From Enterobacter vonholyi (GTDB lineage Bacteria > Pseudomonadota > Gammaproteobacteria > Enterobacterales > Enterobacteriaceae), in the NCBI RefSeq assembly GCF_008364555.1, contig NZ_VTUC01000008.1, forward strand, positions 64,001 through 128,000: a stretch of 64,000 nucleotides of DNA. Reading direction: 5' to 3'. The notes under the pieces are model-generated. The model ran no database searches, was not told the origin of the DNA, and saw nothing but the letters and a program-made list of their open reading frames with translations. Positions within the stretch are counted from its first letter, which is position 1. Each line of letters opens with the position of its first letter. Shown in pieces: positions 56,788-64,000 of the stretch. The position numbers were made by a program, and so were the translations under genes.

Positions 56788-57444
56788 ATGCCGGTACTCA
56801 CAAAGGGGGACTCACAAATGATCGTGATGCCTACAACATACAGCCCGAGCACAATTGCCAGGTCGTTTAAACTCGTTGATGAGTTTGAGCTTTCCGGGCG
56901 AGTGCTACATGTTATTTTTGATAGCCAGACGCCAAGAGCTGCGATTATTGAAGCGGATATCGAAACCTTCGATGGAGTGCCCCGGCATCGGGTTGTTGCT
57001 GCCCTGGATTTACAACGTAAAACGCATTTGGGTGAAGATATTATTGCCGTCGAGCGCTGTTGGGAAGATGCCAGTGTTATTCAGGTAGAAGGTATCTGCG
57101 TTGATCCCGCCGAGCGTGACAAGGGACTGGCAACTCGCCTGTATGAAGCCCTGGTATTACAGTGTGGCGTGACGCTTGTCAGCGACTTTGAACAATATGA
57201 GGGTGGGAAGATGCTCTGGCAAAAAATTGCCCGCGAGTCTGACCAAATCGCTGTATTTGTTCTCGATACCGAGCAGGGCGCATTTTGGCCGTATGATGGT
57301 AGCAAGGTTATCTATGACGGAGGGTGTATCCCCGAAGATCGTATCTGGAGCCATTCGCCGGATCAAAAATGCTATGGCATCGTCCTGGTTGCAGAAAATA
57401 AACAGCGTGCGAATCAACTGATGGAAGTCCCAGGACACAACTGA
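56788..57444 (+). CDS. GNAT-like acetyltransferase, orphan
   Basis: A 218-residue protein that I assign only tentatively to the GNAT fold: VIQVEGICVDPAERDKGLATRLYEALV (near residue 95) resembles the acetyl-CoA-binding strand-loop-helix with its R/Q-x-x-G-x-A pattern. No substrate can be named. Two starts are possible: ATG 56788 after AAAAGGA, and ATG 56818 after AAAGGGGGA, ten codons later. The gene is visibly richer in A+T than both neighbours and has no partner gene, consistent with recent acquisition. Confidence 0.65.
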   Translation: MPVLTKGDSQMIVMPTTYSPSTIARSFKLVDEFELSGRVLHVIFDSQTPRAAIIEADIETFDGVPRHRVVAALDLQRKTHLGEDIIAVERCWEDASVIQVEGICVDPAERDKGLATRLYEALVLQCGVTLVSDFEQYEGGKMLWQKIARESDQIAVFVLDTEQGAFWPYDGSKVIYDGGCIPEDRIWSHSPDQKCYGIVLVAENKQRANQLMEVPGHN

Positions 57445-57519
57445 ATTTGAGATTCCTCCGCTACCCCCGTTTCCTGCCGTTGATTATCGTAAAGCCAGTT
57501 CACCTGCGAGTCTGGCCTT

Positions 57520-57843
57520 ATGAAACGTTACTCAACTGCTCTGTTATTTGGTCTGCTGTCTCTCACCAGCCAACTGGCTCATGCCGACATTGTTGATGAT
57601 GCTATTGGCAACATTCAGCAGGCGATCAACGATGCCTACAACCCCAGCAGCAGCCGCAGCAATGACGACGACGATCGTTATGACCGCAGCCGTCAAATCG
57701 ACAGTCGACAGTACGACGATCGTCGTCGGCAGCTCGAAGACAGGCGCCGCCGTTTAGACGAGCGCCAGCGCCAGCTGGATGACGACAGACGTCGTCTGGA
57801 AGAGGACGAGCGCAGGTTGGAAGACGATTACGATCGAGGCTAA
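57520..57843 (+). CDS. yjdP: Exported charged coiled-coil protein YjdP
   Basis: A 107-residue protein with a signal peptide (residues 1-22, cut at AHA-DI), the conserved DDAIGNIQQAINDAYNPS block, then a long Arg/Asp/Glu/Gln heptad-like repeat (RRRQLEDRRRRLDERQRQLDD type). It matches E. coli YjdP, of unknown function. It lies convergent with phnP with a repeat between them, as in E. coli, where yjdP also adjoins the phn genes. Confidence 0.88.
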   Translation: MKRYSTALLFGLLSLTSQLAHADIVDDAIGNIQQAINDAYNPSSSRSNDDDDRYDRSRQIDSRQYDDRRRQLEDRRRRLDERQRQLDDDRRRLEEDERRLEDDYDRG

Positions 57844-57856
57844 GTGCGGCCTCTTG

Positions 57857-57890
57857 CCCTCACCCCAACCCTCTCCCACGGGAGAGGGAG
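57857..57890 (-). repeat. GC-palindrome repeat, copy 6 (inverted)
   Basis: GCCCTCACCCCAA followed by CCCTCTCCC-AC-GGGAGAGGG: the same element in the opposite orientation, between convergent yjdP and phnP. Confidence 0.85.
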
Positions 57891-57894
57891 AAAA

Positions 57895-58653
57895 CTAATC
57901 CAGGACCAGCACCATCCCGTCATACCCTGCTTCAATGCCGTCGGGCAGCGGGTTATCCATCATCCACACGTCAAACTGATGGCTGATGTGGGTCAGGATC
58001 ACCTGCGGACAGCCAATCACCTCGTTTAGCGCCATCACGGTATTTAAATCGCAATGGTTTCGCGGCGTTTCGTCGCGCGGTGCATGGCTGCAGTCGATAA
58101 TCATCGCCTGCGGCTGATTGTTGAGCAGGAACTTCACCGTTTTTTCCGGCAGCCCGGCGGTATCGGAGAGCCAGGCTACGCGGCTGTGGGCCGACTCCAG
58201 CAAATACCCGAAGGTCAGTTTCGAATGGTTGAGCGGCAGCGGCGTAACCCGCATTCCCTGAAGTTCAAACATCACAAACGGTTCGACCGTATGGCTGAAA
58301 TCCAGAATCCCCGGATGTTTAAACAGGTCGTCACAGCCCGCTTCATCCGGCGGACCGTAAACGGGGATCGTCGCGCCCACGCCCCAGCGCAGGGGGAACA
58401 GCCCCTGAACGTGATCCATATGATAATGGGTCAGCAAAAACTGCTGAAAGCTGCCTGCGGGCCAGTCGTCCATCAGGTGCGGAATACCCGCGTCCAGCAG
58501 GGTCACCGCATCGTTGAATTTGACCACCGCGCTACAGGGGCGACGGCGATAGGTCTCCTGCAGACGCGCCCGGCGACACGCCGCGCAGTCGCAGCCAAAG
58601 ACCGGCACGAGCTGGGCGCTTCCGGTTCCTGTTAACGCGATCGTCAGACTCAT
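57895..58653 (-). CDS. phnP: Phosphoribosyl cyclic phosphodiesterase PhnP
   Basis: A 252-residue metallo-beta-lactamase-fold enzyme of the C-P lyase pathway; it opens 5-phosphoribosyl 1,2-cyclic phosphate to ribose 1,5-bisphosphate. The dinuclear metal motif THYHMDH gives His76, His78, Asp80 and His81; Cys21, Cys23 and Cys26 form the extra structural zinc site of PhnP. The length equals E. coli. It is the last gene of the leftward operon, nine bases after phnO. Confidence 0.96.
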   Translation of the reverse strand: MSLTIALTGTGSAQLVPVFGCDCAACRRARLQETYRRRPCSAVVKFNDAVTLLDAGIPHLMDDWPAGSFQQFLLTHYHMDHVQGLFPLRWGVGATIPVYGPPDEAGCDDLFKHPGILDFSHTVEPFVMFELQGMRVTPLPLNHSKLTFGYLLESAHSRVAWLSDTAGLPEKTVKFLLNNQPQAMIIDCSHAPRDETPRNHCDLNTVMALNEVIGCPQVILTHISHQFDVWMMDNPLPDGIEAGYDGMVLVLD

Positions 58654-58662
58654 AACGCACCT

Positions 58663-59097
58663 CTACAGCGGTTTAGTGAATCGAAAATGGCTCTGCGTAT
58701 ATCCTTCACGGACGTAAAAACGGTGGGCGTCGGTGCGCTTCACGCTGGTGGAGAGCTCGGTCAGCTCAGCGCCGGCCTGTCTCGCGACGTCCTCTGCCCA
58801 GGCGAGCAGATGGCTGCCCACTTTTAGCCCGCGCGCCTGCGGCATCACCACCAGCTCCTGGATCTCGCCGATCCAGCGCGCGTGATGGAGGTGAAACTGC
58901 AGGTGCAGGCCGATCATGCCGATGACCTGCCCGTCCAGCTCGGCAAGCTGGTAGCGCATATTGTGATCCTGCAGATTGGCAAGATAGCCCGCGTGAAACG
59001 CCTGGCGATCGAATTCCGCCTGTTTCAATTCGCAGATTAACGCATAGACGATTTGCGTATCGTCGGCGGTGGCGGGACGAAGCCTGCAGTCAGGCAT
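58663..59097 (-). CDS. phnO: Aminoalkylphosphonate N-acetyltransferase PhnO
   Basis: A 144-residue GNAT enzyme that acetylates aminoalkylphosphonates before C-P bond cleavage. The core [20 protein letters not shown] carries the acetyl-CoA loop R/Q-x-x-G-x-G/A. The length equals E. coli PhnO. The frame is open far upstream through phnN, but ATG 59097, overlapping the phnN stop by eight bases, gives [10 protein letters not shown]. Confidence 0.95.
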   Translation of the reverse strand: MPDCRLRPATADDTQIVYALICELKQAEFDRQAFHAGYLANLQDHNMRYQLAELDGQVIGMIGLHLQFHLHHARWIGEIQELVVMPQARGLKVGSHLLAWAEDVARQAGAELTELSTSVKRTDAHRFYVREGYTQSHFRFTKPL

Positions 59098-59638
59098 GCT
59101 GTTTCTCCTTCTGACGGATAAGCGATAAAAAGGTATCGACTGACTGTAGCAAACTTCCGTCGTTATTAAGGATATGGCAGTCGGACGGGGTGTAGCGCGC
59201 CGCACGTTCCAGCCGCTGGTCGATCTCGCGGGCGGATTCACGACCCCGTCTCTGCAACCGGCTGCGCAGAACCTCCGGTGAAACCTGCAGGCAGACCGGC
59301 AGCAGGGCTGCCCCATAGCGGGCGCGCGCCTGCGAAAGATGCGCCCGCGAGCCGTTGACCAGCACGTCGAACCCCGCATGCAGCCACAGATCGGTCTCGA
59401 TGCCGATTCCGTAGTAATAGCCATTGGCGTGCCAGCTCAGCGCCAGCAGATTTTGCCCGGCGCGGGTGAAAAACTCCTGCTCGCTCAGGGCGATATGGTT
59501 TTCACTCCCCGCATTGGCCGCGCGGGTAATGTACCGGTGCGCCACCAGCAGCTGCGGATGCTCCTGCTGCCGTAAGGCGGACAGCAGGCTGTCCTTACCG
59601 GAGCCGGACGGCCCCATTAGCCAGATAAGTCTTCCCAT
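59090..59638 (-). CDS. phnN: Ribose 1,5-bisphosphate phosphokinase PhnN
   Basis: A 182-residue P-loop kinase making PRPP from ribose 1,5-bisphosphate, returning the ribose of the C-P lyase pathway to nucleotide synthesis. The P-loop GPSGSGKDS is at residues 9-17. It resembles guanylate kinase in fold. It is three residues shorter than E. coli. It overlaps phnM by one base and phnO by eight. Confidence 0.95.
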   Translation of the reverse strand: MGRLIWLMGPSGSGKDSLLSALRQQEHPQLLVAHRYITRAANAGSENHIALSEQEFFTRAGQNLLALSWHANGYYYGIGIETDLWLHAGFDVLVNGSRAHLSQARARYGAALLPVCLQVSPEVLRSRLQRRGRESAREIDQRLERAARYTPSDCHILNNDGSLLQSVDTFLSLIRQKEKQHA

Positions 59639-60774
59639 CAGAACACCCTCTTTCCCTGACGCCAGACGTGGTCGATATGGATGTGTTCGCCCTTGCGGTG
59701 GGCCAGGACCAGATCCGCCCGCTTGCCTTCGGCTATCTCGCCGCGATCCTGCAGATTAAGCGCCGAGGCCGGGTTTTTCGTCACCAGGCGAATCGCCTGC
59801 GGCAGCGTAAAGCGGTTGCCCTCGTCGTCGGCCACCCGGAACGCCGCGTCGAGCAGGCTGGCGGGGTAGTAGTCGGACGAGAGGATATCCAGCAGGCCGA
59901 GGGACGCGAGCCTGCTTGCCGCGACGTTGCCGGAGTGCGAGCCGCCGCGCACGATATTCGGTGCGCCCATCAGGACGTTCATGCCGTGCCTGCGGGAGGC
60001 TTCAGCCGCCTCGAACGTGGTGGGAAATTCGGCGATCACGCTGCCAAGCTGGTGGGATTCGAGCACGTGATCGTGTGTGGCATCGTCATGGCTGGCCAGC
60101 GCGATATTGCGGTCCCGGCACATCGCCGCAATCCTGAAACGGTTAGGCTGCGACCACCGTGCCGCAAGCGCCAGCTGCTCTTCTTCGTAACGCGCCATCT
60201 CTGCATCGCTGAGAGAATATTTGCCCTGATAGTATTCGCGATACTTTTCAATGTTGGCGAACTGGCGCTGTCCCGGCGAGTGGTCCATCAGGGAGACCAG
60301 CGACACCGGCTCGCGGCCGACCAGCTTTTCAAACAGCGGCAGGGTGGTGTGGTGCGGCAGCTCGCAGCGCAGGTGCAGGCGGTGCTCGGCGCGGTTGAGG
60401 CCCCGCTTTTGCGTCTCTTCCACGGCGTTGATCATCTTCTCCAGGTTCTCCAGACGGTCCCCGCCGTCGCGCACGTCGCCAATCGCCACCGCGTCCAGTA
60501 CGGTGGTGATGCCGCTGGCGACCATCAGCGCGTCGTGGCTGCTCATCGCAGAATGCGCGGGCCAGTCGACCTTCGGGCGCGGGGTGAAGAATTTATCCAG
60601 ATTATCGGTATGCAGTTCAATCAGCCCCGGCAGCAGCCAGCCGCCTTCACCGTCCATCGCCTCGGGCGAGCGGCTCTGGGTTTCAGCAAACGCGCGGATT
60701 GTTCCGTCCTGGATCTCAATCGAGCCGTCAACCACCTCATTATCCAGCACCAGCTTGACGTTATTGATAATCAT
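59638..60774 (-). CDS. phnM: Triphosphate ribose diphosphatase PhnM
   Basis: A 378-residue amidohydrolase-fold enzyme that removes pyrophosphate from the ribose phosphonate triphosphate, giving the PhnJ substrate. Metal-site stretches [15 protein letters not shown] (near residue 50), [15 protein letters not shown] and [11 protein letters not shown] are present. The length equals E. coli. It overlaps phnL by four bases. Confidence 0.96.
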   Translation of the reverse strand: MIINNVKLVLDNEVVDGSIEIQDGTIRAFAETQSRSPEAMDGEGGWLLPGLIELHTDNLDKFFTPRPKVDWPAHSAMSSHDALMVASGITTVLDAVAIGDVRDGGDRLENLEKMINAVEETQKRGLNRAEHRLHLRCELPHHTTLPLFEKLVGREPVSLVSLMDHSPGQRQFANIEKYREYYQGKYSLSDAEMARYEEEQLALAARWSQPNRFRIAAMCRDRNIALASHDDATHDHVLESHQLGSVIAEFPTTFEAAEASRRHGMNVLMGAPNIVRGGSHSGNVAASRLASLGLLDILSSDYYPASLLDAAFRVADDEGNRFTLPQAIRLVTKNPASALNLQDRGEIAEGKRADLVLAHRKGEHIHIDHVWRQGKRVF

Positions 60775-61451
60775 GCGTTTGTCCCCATCGGGTGCAGCCT
60801 GTCCGCGACGCGGGTGCGAACGCTCTCGTCGTGGAAGATCCCGACGATCGCCGCCCCGCGCGCTTTGGCCTGTTCGATCAGCGCCACCACGGCCGCGCTG
60901 TTTTTAGCGTCGAGCGAGGCGGTGGGTTCATCCAGAAGTAAAATCGGGTAGTCGACGATAAAGCCGCGGGCGATATTGACGCGCTGCTGCTCGCCGCCGG
61001 AAAAGGTCGACGGGGCAAGGTGCCACAGGCGCTCGGGCACGTTGAGGCGCGTCAGGAGGCTGGCGGCTTTGGCGGCACAGGTTTCACGCGGTACGCCAAG
61101 ATCCAGCAGCGGCTGCATGACCACGTCCAGGGCGGAGATCCGCGGGATCACCCGCAGAAACTGGCTCACCCAGCCGATCGTTGAGCGGCGCACCTCCAGC
61201 ACCTTACGCGCGGGGGCCTGTACCAGGTCGACCCATTCATCGCCGTGGCGAATATGAATATGGCCTTCGTCGGGCAGATAGTTGGCGTACAGGGAGCGCA
61301 GCAGGGTGGATTTTCCACTGCCGGAGTGGCCGTGCAGCACCACGCATTCGCCGCGATTCACCTCCAGTGAGGCATTTTGCAGCACCGGCAGGCGTACGCC
61401 GTTTTGCTGGTGGAGCACAAAGGTCTTACTTACGTTTTGTACGTGGATCAT
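60771..61451 (-). CDS. phnL: C-P lyase ABC-like ATPase PhnL
   Basis: A 226-residue ABC ATPase without a membrane partner; it associates with the C-P lyase core. It has Walker [12 protein letters not shown] (about 39-49), signature [14 protein letters not shown] and Walker [14 protein letters not shown]. The length equals E. coli. It is not a transporter subunit despite the family. Confidence 0.95.
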   Translation of the reverse strand: MIHVQNVSKTFVLHQQNGVRLPVLQNASLEVNRGECVVLHGHSGSGKSTLLRSLYANYLPDEGHIHIRHGDEWVDLVQAPARKVLEVRRSTIGWVSQFLRVIPRISALDVVMQPLLDLGVPRETCAAKAASLLTRLNVPERLWHLAPSTFSGGEQQRVNIARGFIVDYPILLLDEPTASLDAKNSAAVVALIEQAKARGAAIVGIFHDESVRTRVADRLHPMGTNA

Positions 61452-61460
61452 GTTGGCCTC

Positions 61461-62216
61461 TTAGTTCTGCAACACGGACGACACCAGCAGCTGGGTATAG
61501 GGATGGTGGGGATCGTCGAGCACGCGGTCAGTTAACCCACTTTCCACCACCTGACCCTGCTTCATCACCAGCAGACGGTCCGCCAGCAGGCGCGCGACGC
61601 CTAAATCGTGGGTGACAATCACCACCGCAAGGTTCAGTTCCACCACCAGGCCGCGCAGCAGGTCGAGCAGTCGCGCCTGCACCGAGACGTCCAGCCCGCC
61701 GGTGGGTTCATCCATAAACACCAGCTTCGGATGGGTGACCAGGTTGCGGGCAATCTGCAGACGCTGCTGCATCCCACCGGAGAAGGTCGTCGGCAGGTCG
61801 TCGATGCGCGAGGCGGGAATTTCAACTTCTTCAAGCCAGTGCTGCGCCGTAGCGCGGATGTTGCCGTAGTGGCGCGCGCCGGTAGCCATCAGGCGTTCGC
61901 CGATATTCCCCCCCGCAGAGACCTGACGGCGCAGGCCGTCCATCGGGTGCTGATGCACCACGCCCCACTCGGTGCGCAGCAGGCGGCGGCGCTCGGCCTC
62001 GCTCATGCCGTAAAGGGAGTGTCCCTGGTAGAGTATCTCGCCGTGTTGCGGCGTCAGGCGCGCGGAGATGCACTTCAGCAGGGTGGTTTTGCCGGAGCCG
62101 GACTCGCCGACAATGCCCAGCACTTCGCCCGGCCACAGCTCGAACGACACGTCGCTAAAGCCTTTGCCCGGCGCATACAGGTGGGTCAGGTTATTAACCG
62201 AAAGCAGCGGTTTCAT
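61461..62216 (-). CDS. phnK: C-P lyase ABC-like ATPase PhnK
   Basis: A 251-residue ABC ATPase that docks on the PhnGHIJ core. Walker A is GESGSGKTTLL (about 38-48), signature FSGGMQQRLQIARNL and Walker B LVFMDEPTGGLD. It is one residue shorter than E. coli. ATG 62216 gives MKPLLSVNN and overlaps the phnJ stop by four bases (ATGA); a start ten codons upstream is open but not conserved. Confidence 0.95.
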   Translation of the reverse strand: MKPLLSVNNLTHLYAPGKGFSDVSFELWPGEVLGIVGESGSGKTTLLKCISARLTPQHGEILYQGHSLYGMSEAERRRLLRTEWGVVHQHPMDGLRRQVSAGGNIGERLMATGARHYGNIRATAQHWLEEVEIPASRIDDLPTTFSGGMQQRLQIARNLVTHPKLVFMDEPTGGLDVSVQARLLDLLRGLVVELNLAVVIVTHDLGVARLLADRLLVMKQGQVVESGLTDRVLDDPHHPYTQLLVSSVLQN

Positions 62217-63058
62217 TGGCCGTTCGCCTCGCTCTGTTGGCGGCAAAAATCGGTGTCGGAGCAGACAAACATCCGTTTGCCCGTGTCATCCAGCACCACT
62301 TCATCCAGATAGCTGTGTTTGGATCCGCAGATGGCGCACGGCTCGTCCCACTCCTGAACCGTAAACGGGTGATCGTCGAAATCCAGGCTTTCGACACGCG
62401 TGTACGGCGGGACGGCGTAGATGCGCTTTTCGCGCCCGGCGCCGAACAGCTGCAGGGCGGGCATCATGTCCATCTTCGGGTTATCGAATTTCGGGATCGG
62501 CGACGGGTCCATGACGTAGCGCCCGTTGACCTTCACCGGGTACGCATAGGTGGTGGCGATATGGCCGAAGCGGGCGATATCCTCATACAGCTTCACCTGC
62601 ATCACGCCGTACTCTTCCAGGGCGTGCATGGTGCGGGTTTCGGTTTCGCGCGGCTCGATAAAGCGCAGCGGCTCCGGAATCGGCACCTGGAAAATCAGAA
62701 TCTGATCTTCAGCGAGCGGGGTTTCGGGAATGCGGTGGCGGGTCTGGATCAGCGTCGCGTCTTCGGTTTTTTCCGTGGTCGCGACGCCCGTTACCCGCTG
62801 AAAGAAGCTGCGGATCGACACGGCGTTGGTGGTGTCGTCGGCGCCCTGGTCGATGACCTTCAGCACGTCCGCCTCGCCGATCACGCTGGCGGTAATCTGA
62901 ATACCGCCCGTGCCCCAGCCATAGGGCATCGGCATCTCGCGGCCGCCGAAGGGCACCTGATAGCCCGGAATCGCCACCGCTTTAAGTATCGCTCGGCGGA
63001 TCATGCGTTTGGTTTGCTCATCCAGATATGCAAAGTTGTAGCCGCTTAAGTTAGCCAT
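62213..63058 (-). CDS. phnJ: C-P lyase catalytic subunit PhnJ (radical SAM)
   Basis: PhnJ cleaves the carbon-phosphorus bond of ribosylated alkylphosphonates using a [4Fe-4S] cluster and SAM. The 281-residue protein has the cluster cysteines Cys241, Cys244 and Cys266 and the substrate-radical Cys272 (CAICGSKH...CSDTDFC), plus Gly32, all at E. coli numbering. It overlaps phnI by eight bases and phnK by four. Confidence 0.97.
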   Translation of the reverse strand: MANLSGYNFAYLDEQTKRMIRRAILKAVAIPGYQVPFGGREMPMPYGWGTGGIQITASVIGEADVLKVIDQGADDTTNAVSIRSFFQRVTGVATTEKTEDATLIQTRHRIPETPLAEDQILIFQVPIPEPLRFIEPRETETRTMHALEEYGVMQVKLYEDIARFGHIATTYAYPVKVNGRYVMDPSPIPKFDNPKMDMMPALQLFGAGREKRIYAVPPYTRVESLDFDDHPFTVQEWDEPCAICGSKHSYLDEVVLDDTGKRMFVCSDTDFCRQQSEANGQ

Positions 63059-64000
63059 GTTTGCGCTCCCGTTGCAGGCGTTTCAGCAGTTCCAGTTCGG
63101 CCTGGAAATCGACGTAGTGCGGCAGCTTGAGGTGCGAGACGAAGCCCGCAGCTTCGACGTTATCCGCGTGGGCCAGCACAAACTCTTCGTCCTGCGCCGG
63201 GCCGGAAATGTGCTCGCCGTAGTCGGGTGCCTGCAGGGCGCGGTCGACCAGCGCCATGGCCATGGCCTTGCGCTCGCCGAGGCCGAACACCAGCCCGTAG
63301 CCGCGGGTAAAGTGCGGGTCTTCATTTTCAGGCGCGAAAAAACCGTTGACCATTTCGCATTCGGTCATCAGCAGTTCGCCGACGTTCACCGCAAAACCCA
63401 GCTCTTCCGGCACGATTTCAAGGTCGATGTAGCCGCTGCGAATTTCGGCGGCAAACGGGTGGTTGCGCCCATAGCCGCGCTGGGTGGAGTAGGCCAGCGC
63501 CAGCAGATAGCCCTCGTCGCCGCGCATCAGCTGCTGCAGGCGGGACGAGCGCGAGCACGGGTAAACCGGCGGCGTGCGGGTGATGTCATCCGGCTGCGCG
63601 CCTGAATCTTCTTCCGCCTTCGCCAGGCCCTGTTTCGCCAGCAGGCTGAAAACGTGCGGAGACGGTTCCTGTTCGGCAACGGAGGTGCTGAGCGTCGGCG
63701 CTTCGCCGTTCGCCAGCAGGGTAAAATCCAGCAGGCGGTGGGTGTAGTCGTACGTGGGGCCAAGCAACTGGCCGCCGGGGATGTCTTTATAAACGGCAGA
63801 AATGCGGCGTTCCAGGCGCATCTCCGCGGTATTGACCGGCTCGCTCACCGCCAGTTTGGCAAGCGTAGTGCGGTAGGCGCGCAGCAGGAAGATCGCTTCC
63901 ACGTTATCGCCGCTGGCCTGCTTCAGGGCCAGCGCCGCCAGCTCGCGGTCGGCGATGCCGCCTTCGGTCATCACCCGGTCGACGGCGAGGTTTAGCTGCT
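63051..64000 (-). CDS. phnI: C-P lyase core subunit PhnI (5' end beyond window)
   Basis: The C-terminal 316 residues of PhnI are present. The frame runs off the right edge in QLNLAVDRVMTEGGIADREL, so the start lies outside; full-length E. coli PhnI has 354 residues. PhnI is a purine nucleosidase that joins the phosphonate to ribose triphosphate from ATP, with PhnG, H and L. An internal ATG at 63974 is not the start. Confidence 0.95.
   Translation of the reverse strand, partial: QLNLAVDRVMTEGGIADRELAALALKQASGDNVEAIFLLRAYRTTLAKLAVSEPVNTAEMRLERRISAVYKDIPGGQLLGPTYDYTHRLLDFTLLANGEAPTLSTSVAEQEPSPHVFSLLAKQGLAKAEEDSGAQPDDITRTPPVYPCSRSSRLQQLMRGDEGYLLALAYSTQRGYGRNHPFAAEIRSGYIDLEIVPEELGFAVNVGELLMTECEMVNGFFAPENEDPHFTRGYGLVFGLGERKAMAMALVDRALQAPDYGEHISGPAQDEEFVLAHADNVEAAGFVSHLKLPHYVDFQAELELLKRLQRERKHG

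Overview
The window is enterobacterial chromosome. Nearly every protein is a close relative of an E. coli K-12 or Salmonella protein, and the mix of genes (nrf missing between acs and gltP, lpxO beside fdhF, a D-lyxose isomerase cluster, an extra pnuC-nadR pair) fits Enterobacter or a near relative better than Escherichia. The genus is an inference from content, not a measured identity. There is no rRNA, tRNA, IS element, prophage or CRISPR array. Coding density is high.

Layout: (1) 1-5270: Fur-controlled small RNA RyhB, yhhX, yhhW and the gluconate genes gntR-gntK-gntU, with GntR operators and a CRP site. (2) 5313-15975: plsB, dgkA, lexA-dinF (two SOS boxes), yjbJ, zur, a cupin gene, a TraF-like outer-membrane protein, dusA, pspG (sigma-54 promoter) and qorA. 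The gntU/plsB junction is not the E. coli order and matches one end of an origin-centred inversion. (3) 16042-26078: dnaB, alr, a pnuC-nadR-like nicotinamide riboside salvage pair, tyrB, aphA, yjbQR and uvrA. (4) 26329-34701: ssb, yjcB, pdeC, the soxS/soxR pair with a perfect SoxR palindrome, a probable SraL small RNA, a GST, ghxP and yjcE. (5) 34777-43353: a LysR regulator divergent from an LrgA/LrgB pair, the acetate genes acs-yjcH-actP, gltP and yjcO.

(6) 43445-43782: an uncatalogued-looking hok/sok type I toxin-antitoxin locus whose 50-codon toxin gene is easily missed by length cut-offs. (7) 43949-46096: selenocysteine-containing formate dehydrogenase fdhF, read through an in-frame TGA. 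(8) 46353-56696: a carbohydrate module (PfkB kinase, class II aldolase, D-lyxose isomerase-like enzyme, CUT2 ABC importer) plus lpxO, bracketed by a lone response regulator and a hybrid sensor kinase. The divergent control region holds an inverted repeat containing an exact match to the E. coli TorR box. (9) 56788-57843: an orphan acetyltransferase and yjdP. (10) 57895-64000: the C-P lyase operon phnI(partial)JKLMNOP, read leftward and entering from beyond the right edge.

Six copies of a GC-rich intergenic palindrome (CCCTCTCCC-loop-GGGAGAGGG, most with a GGGTGAGGG tail) are scattered through the right two thirds, some within operons and one in a divergent promoter region. All family assignments are from recognising the translated sequences; no search was run.
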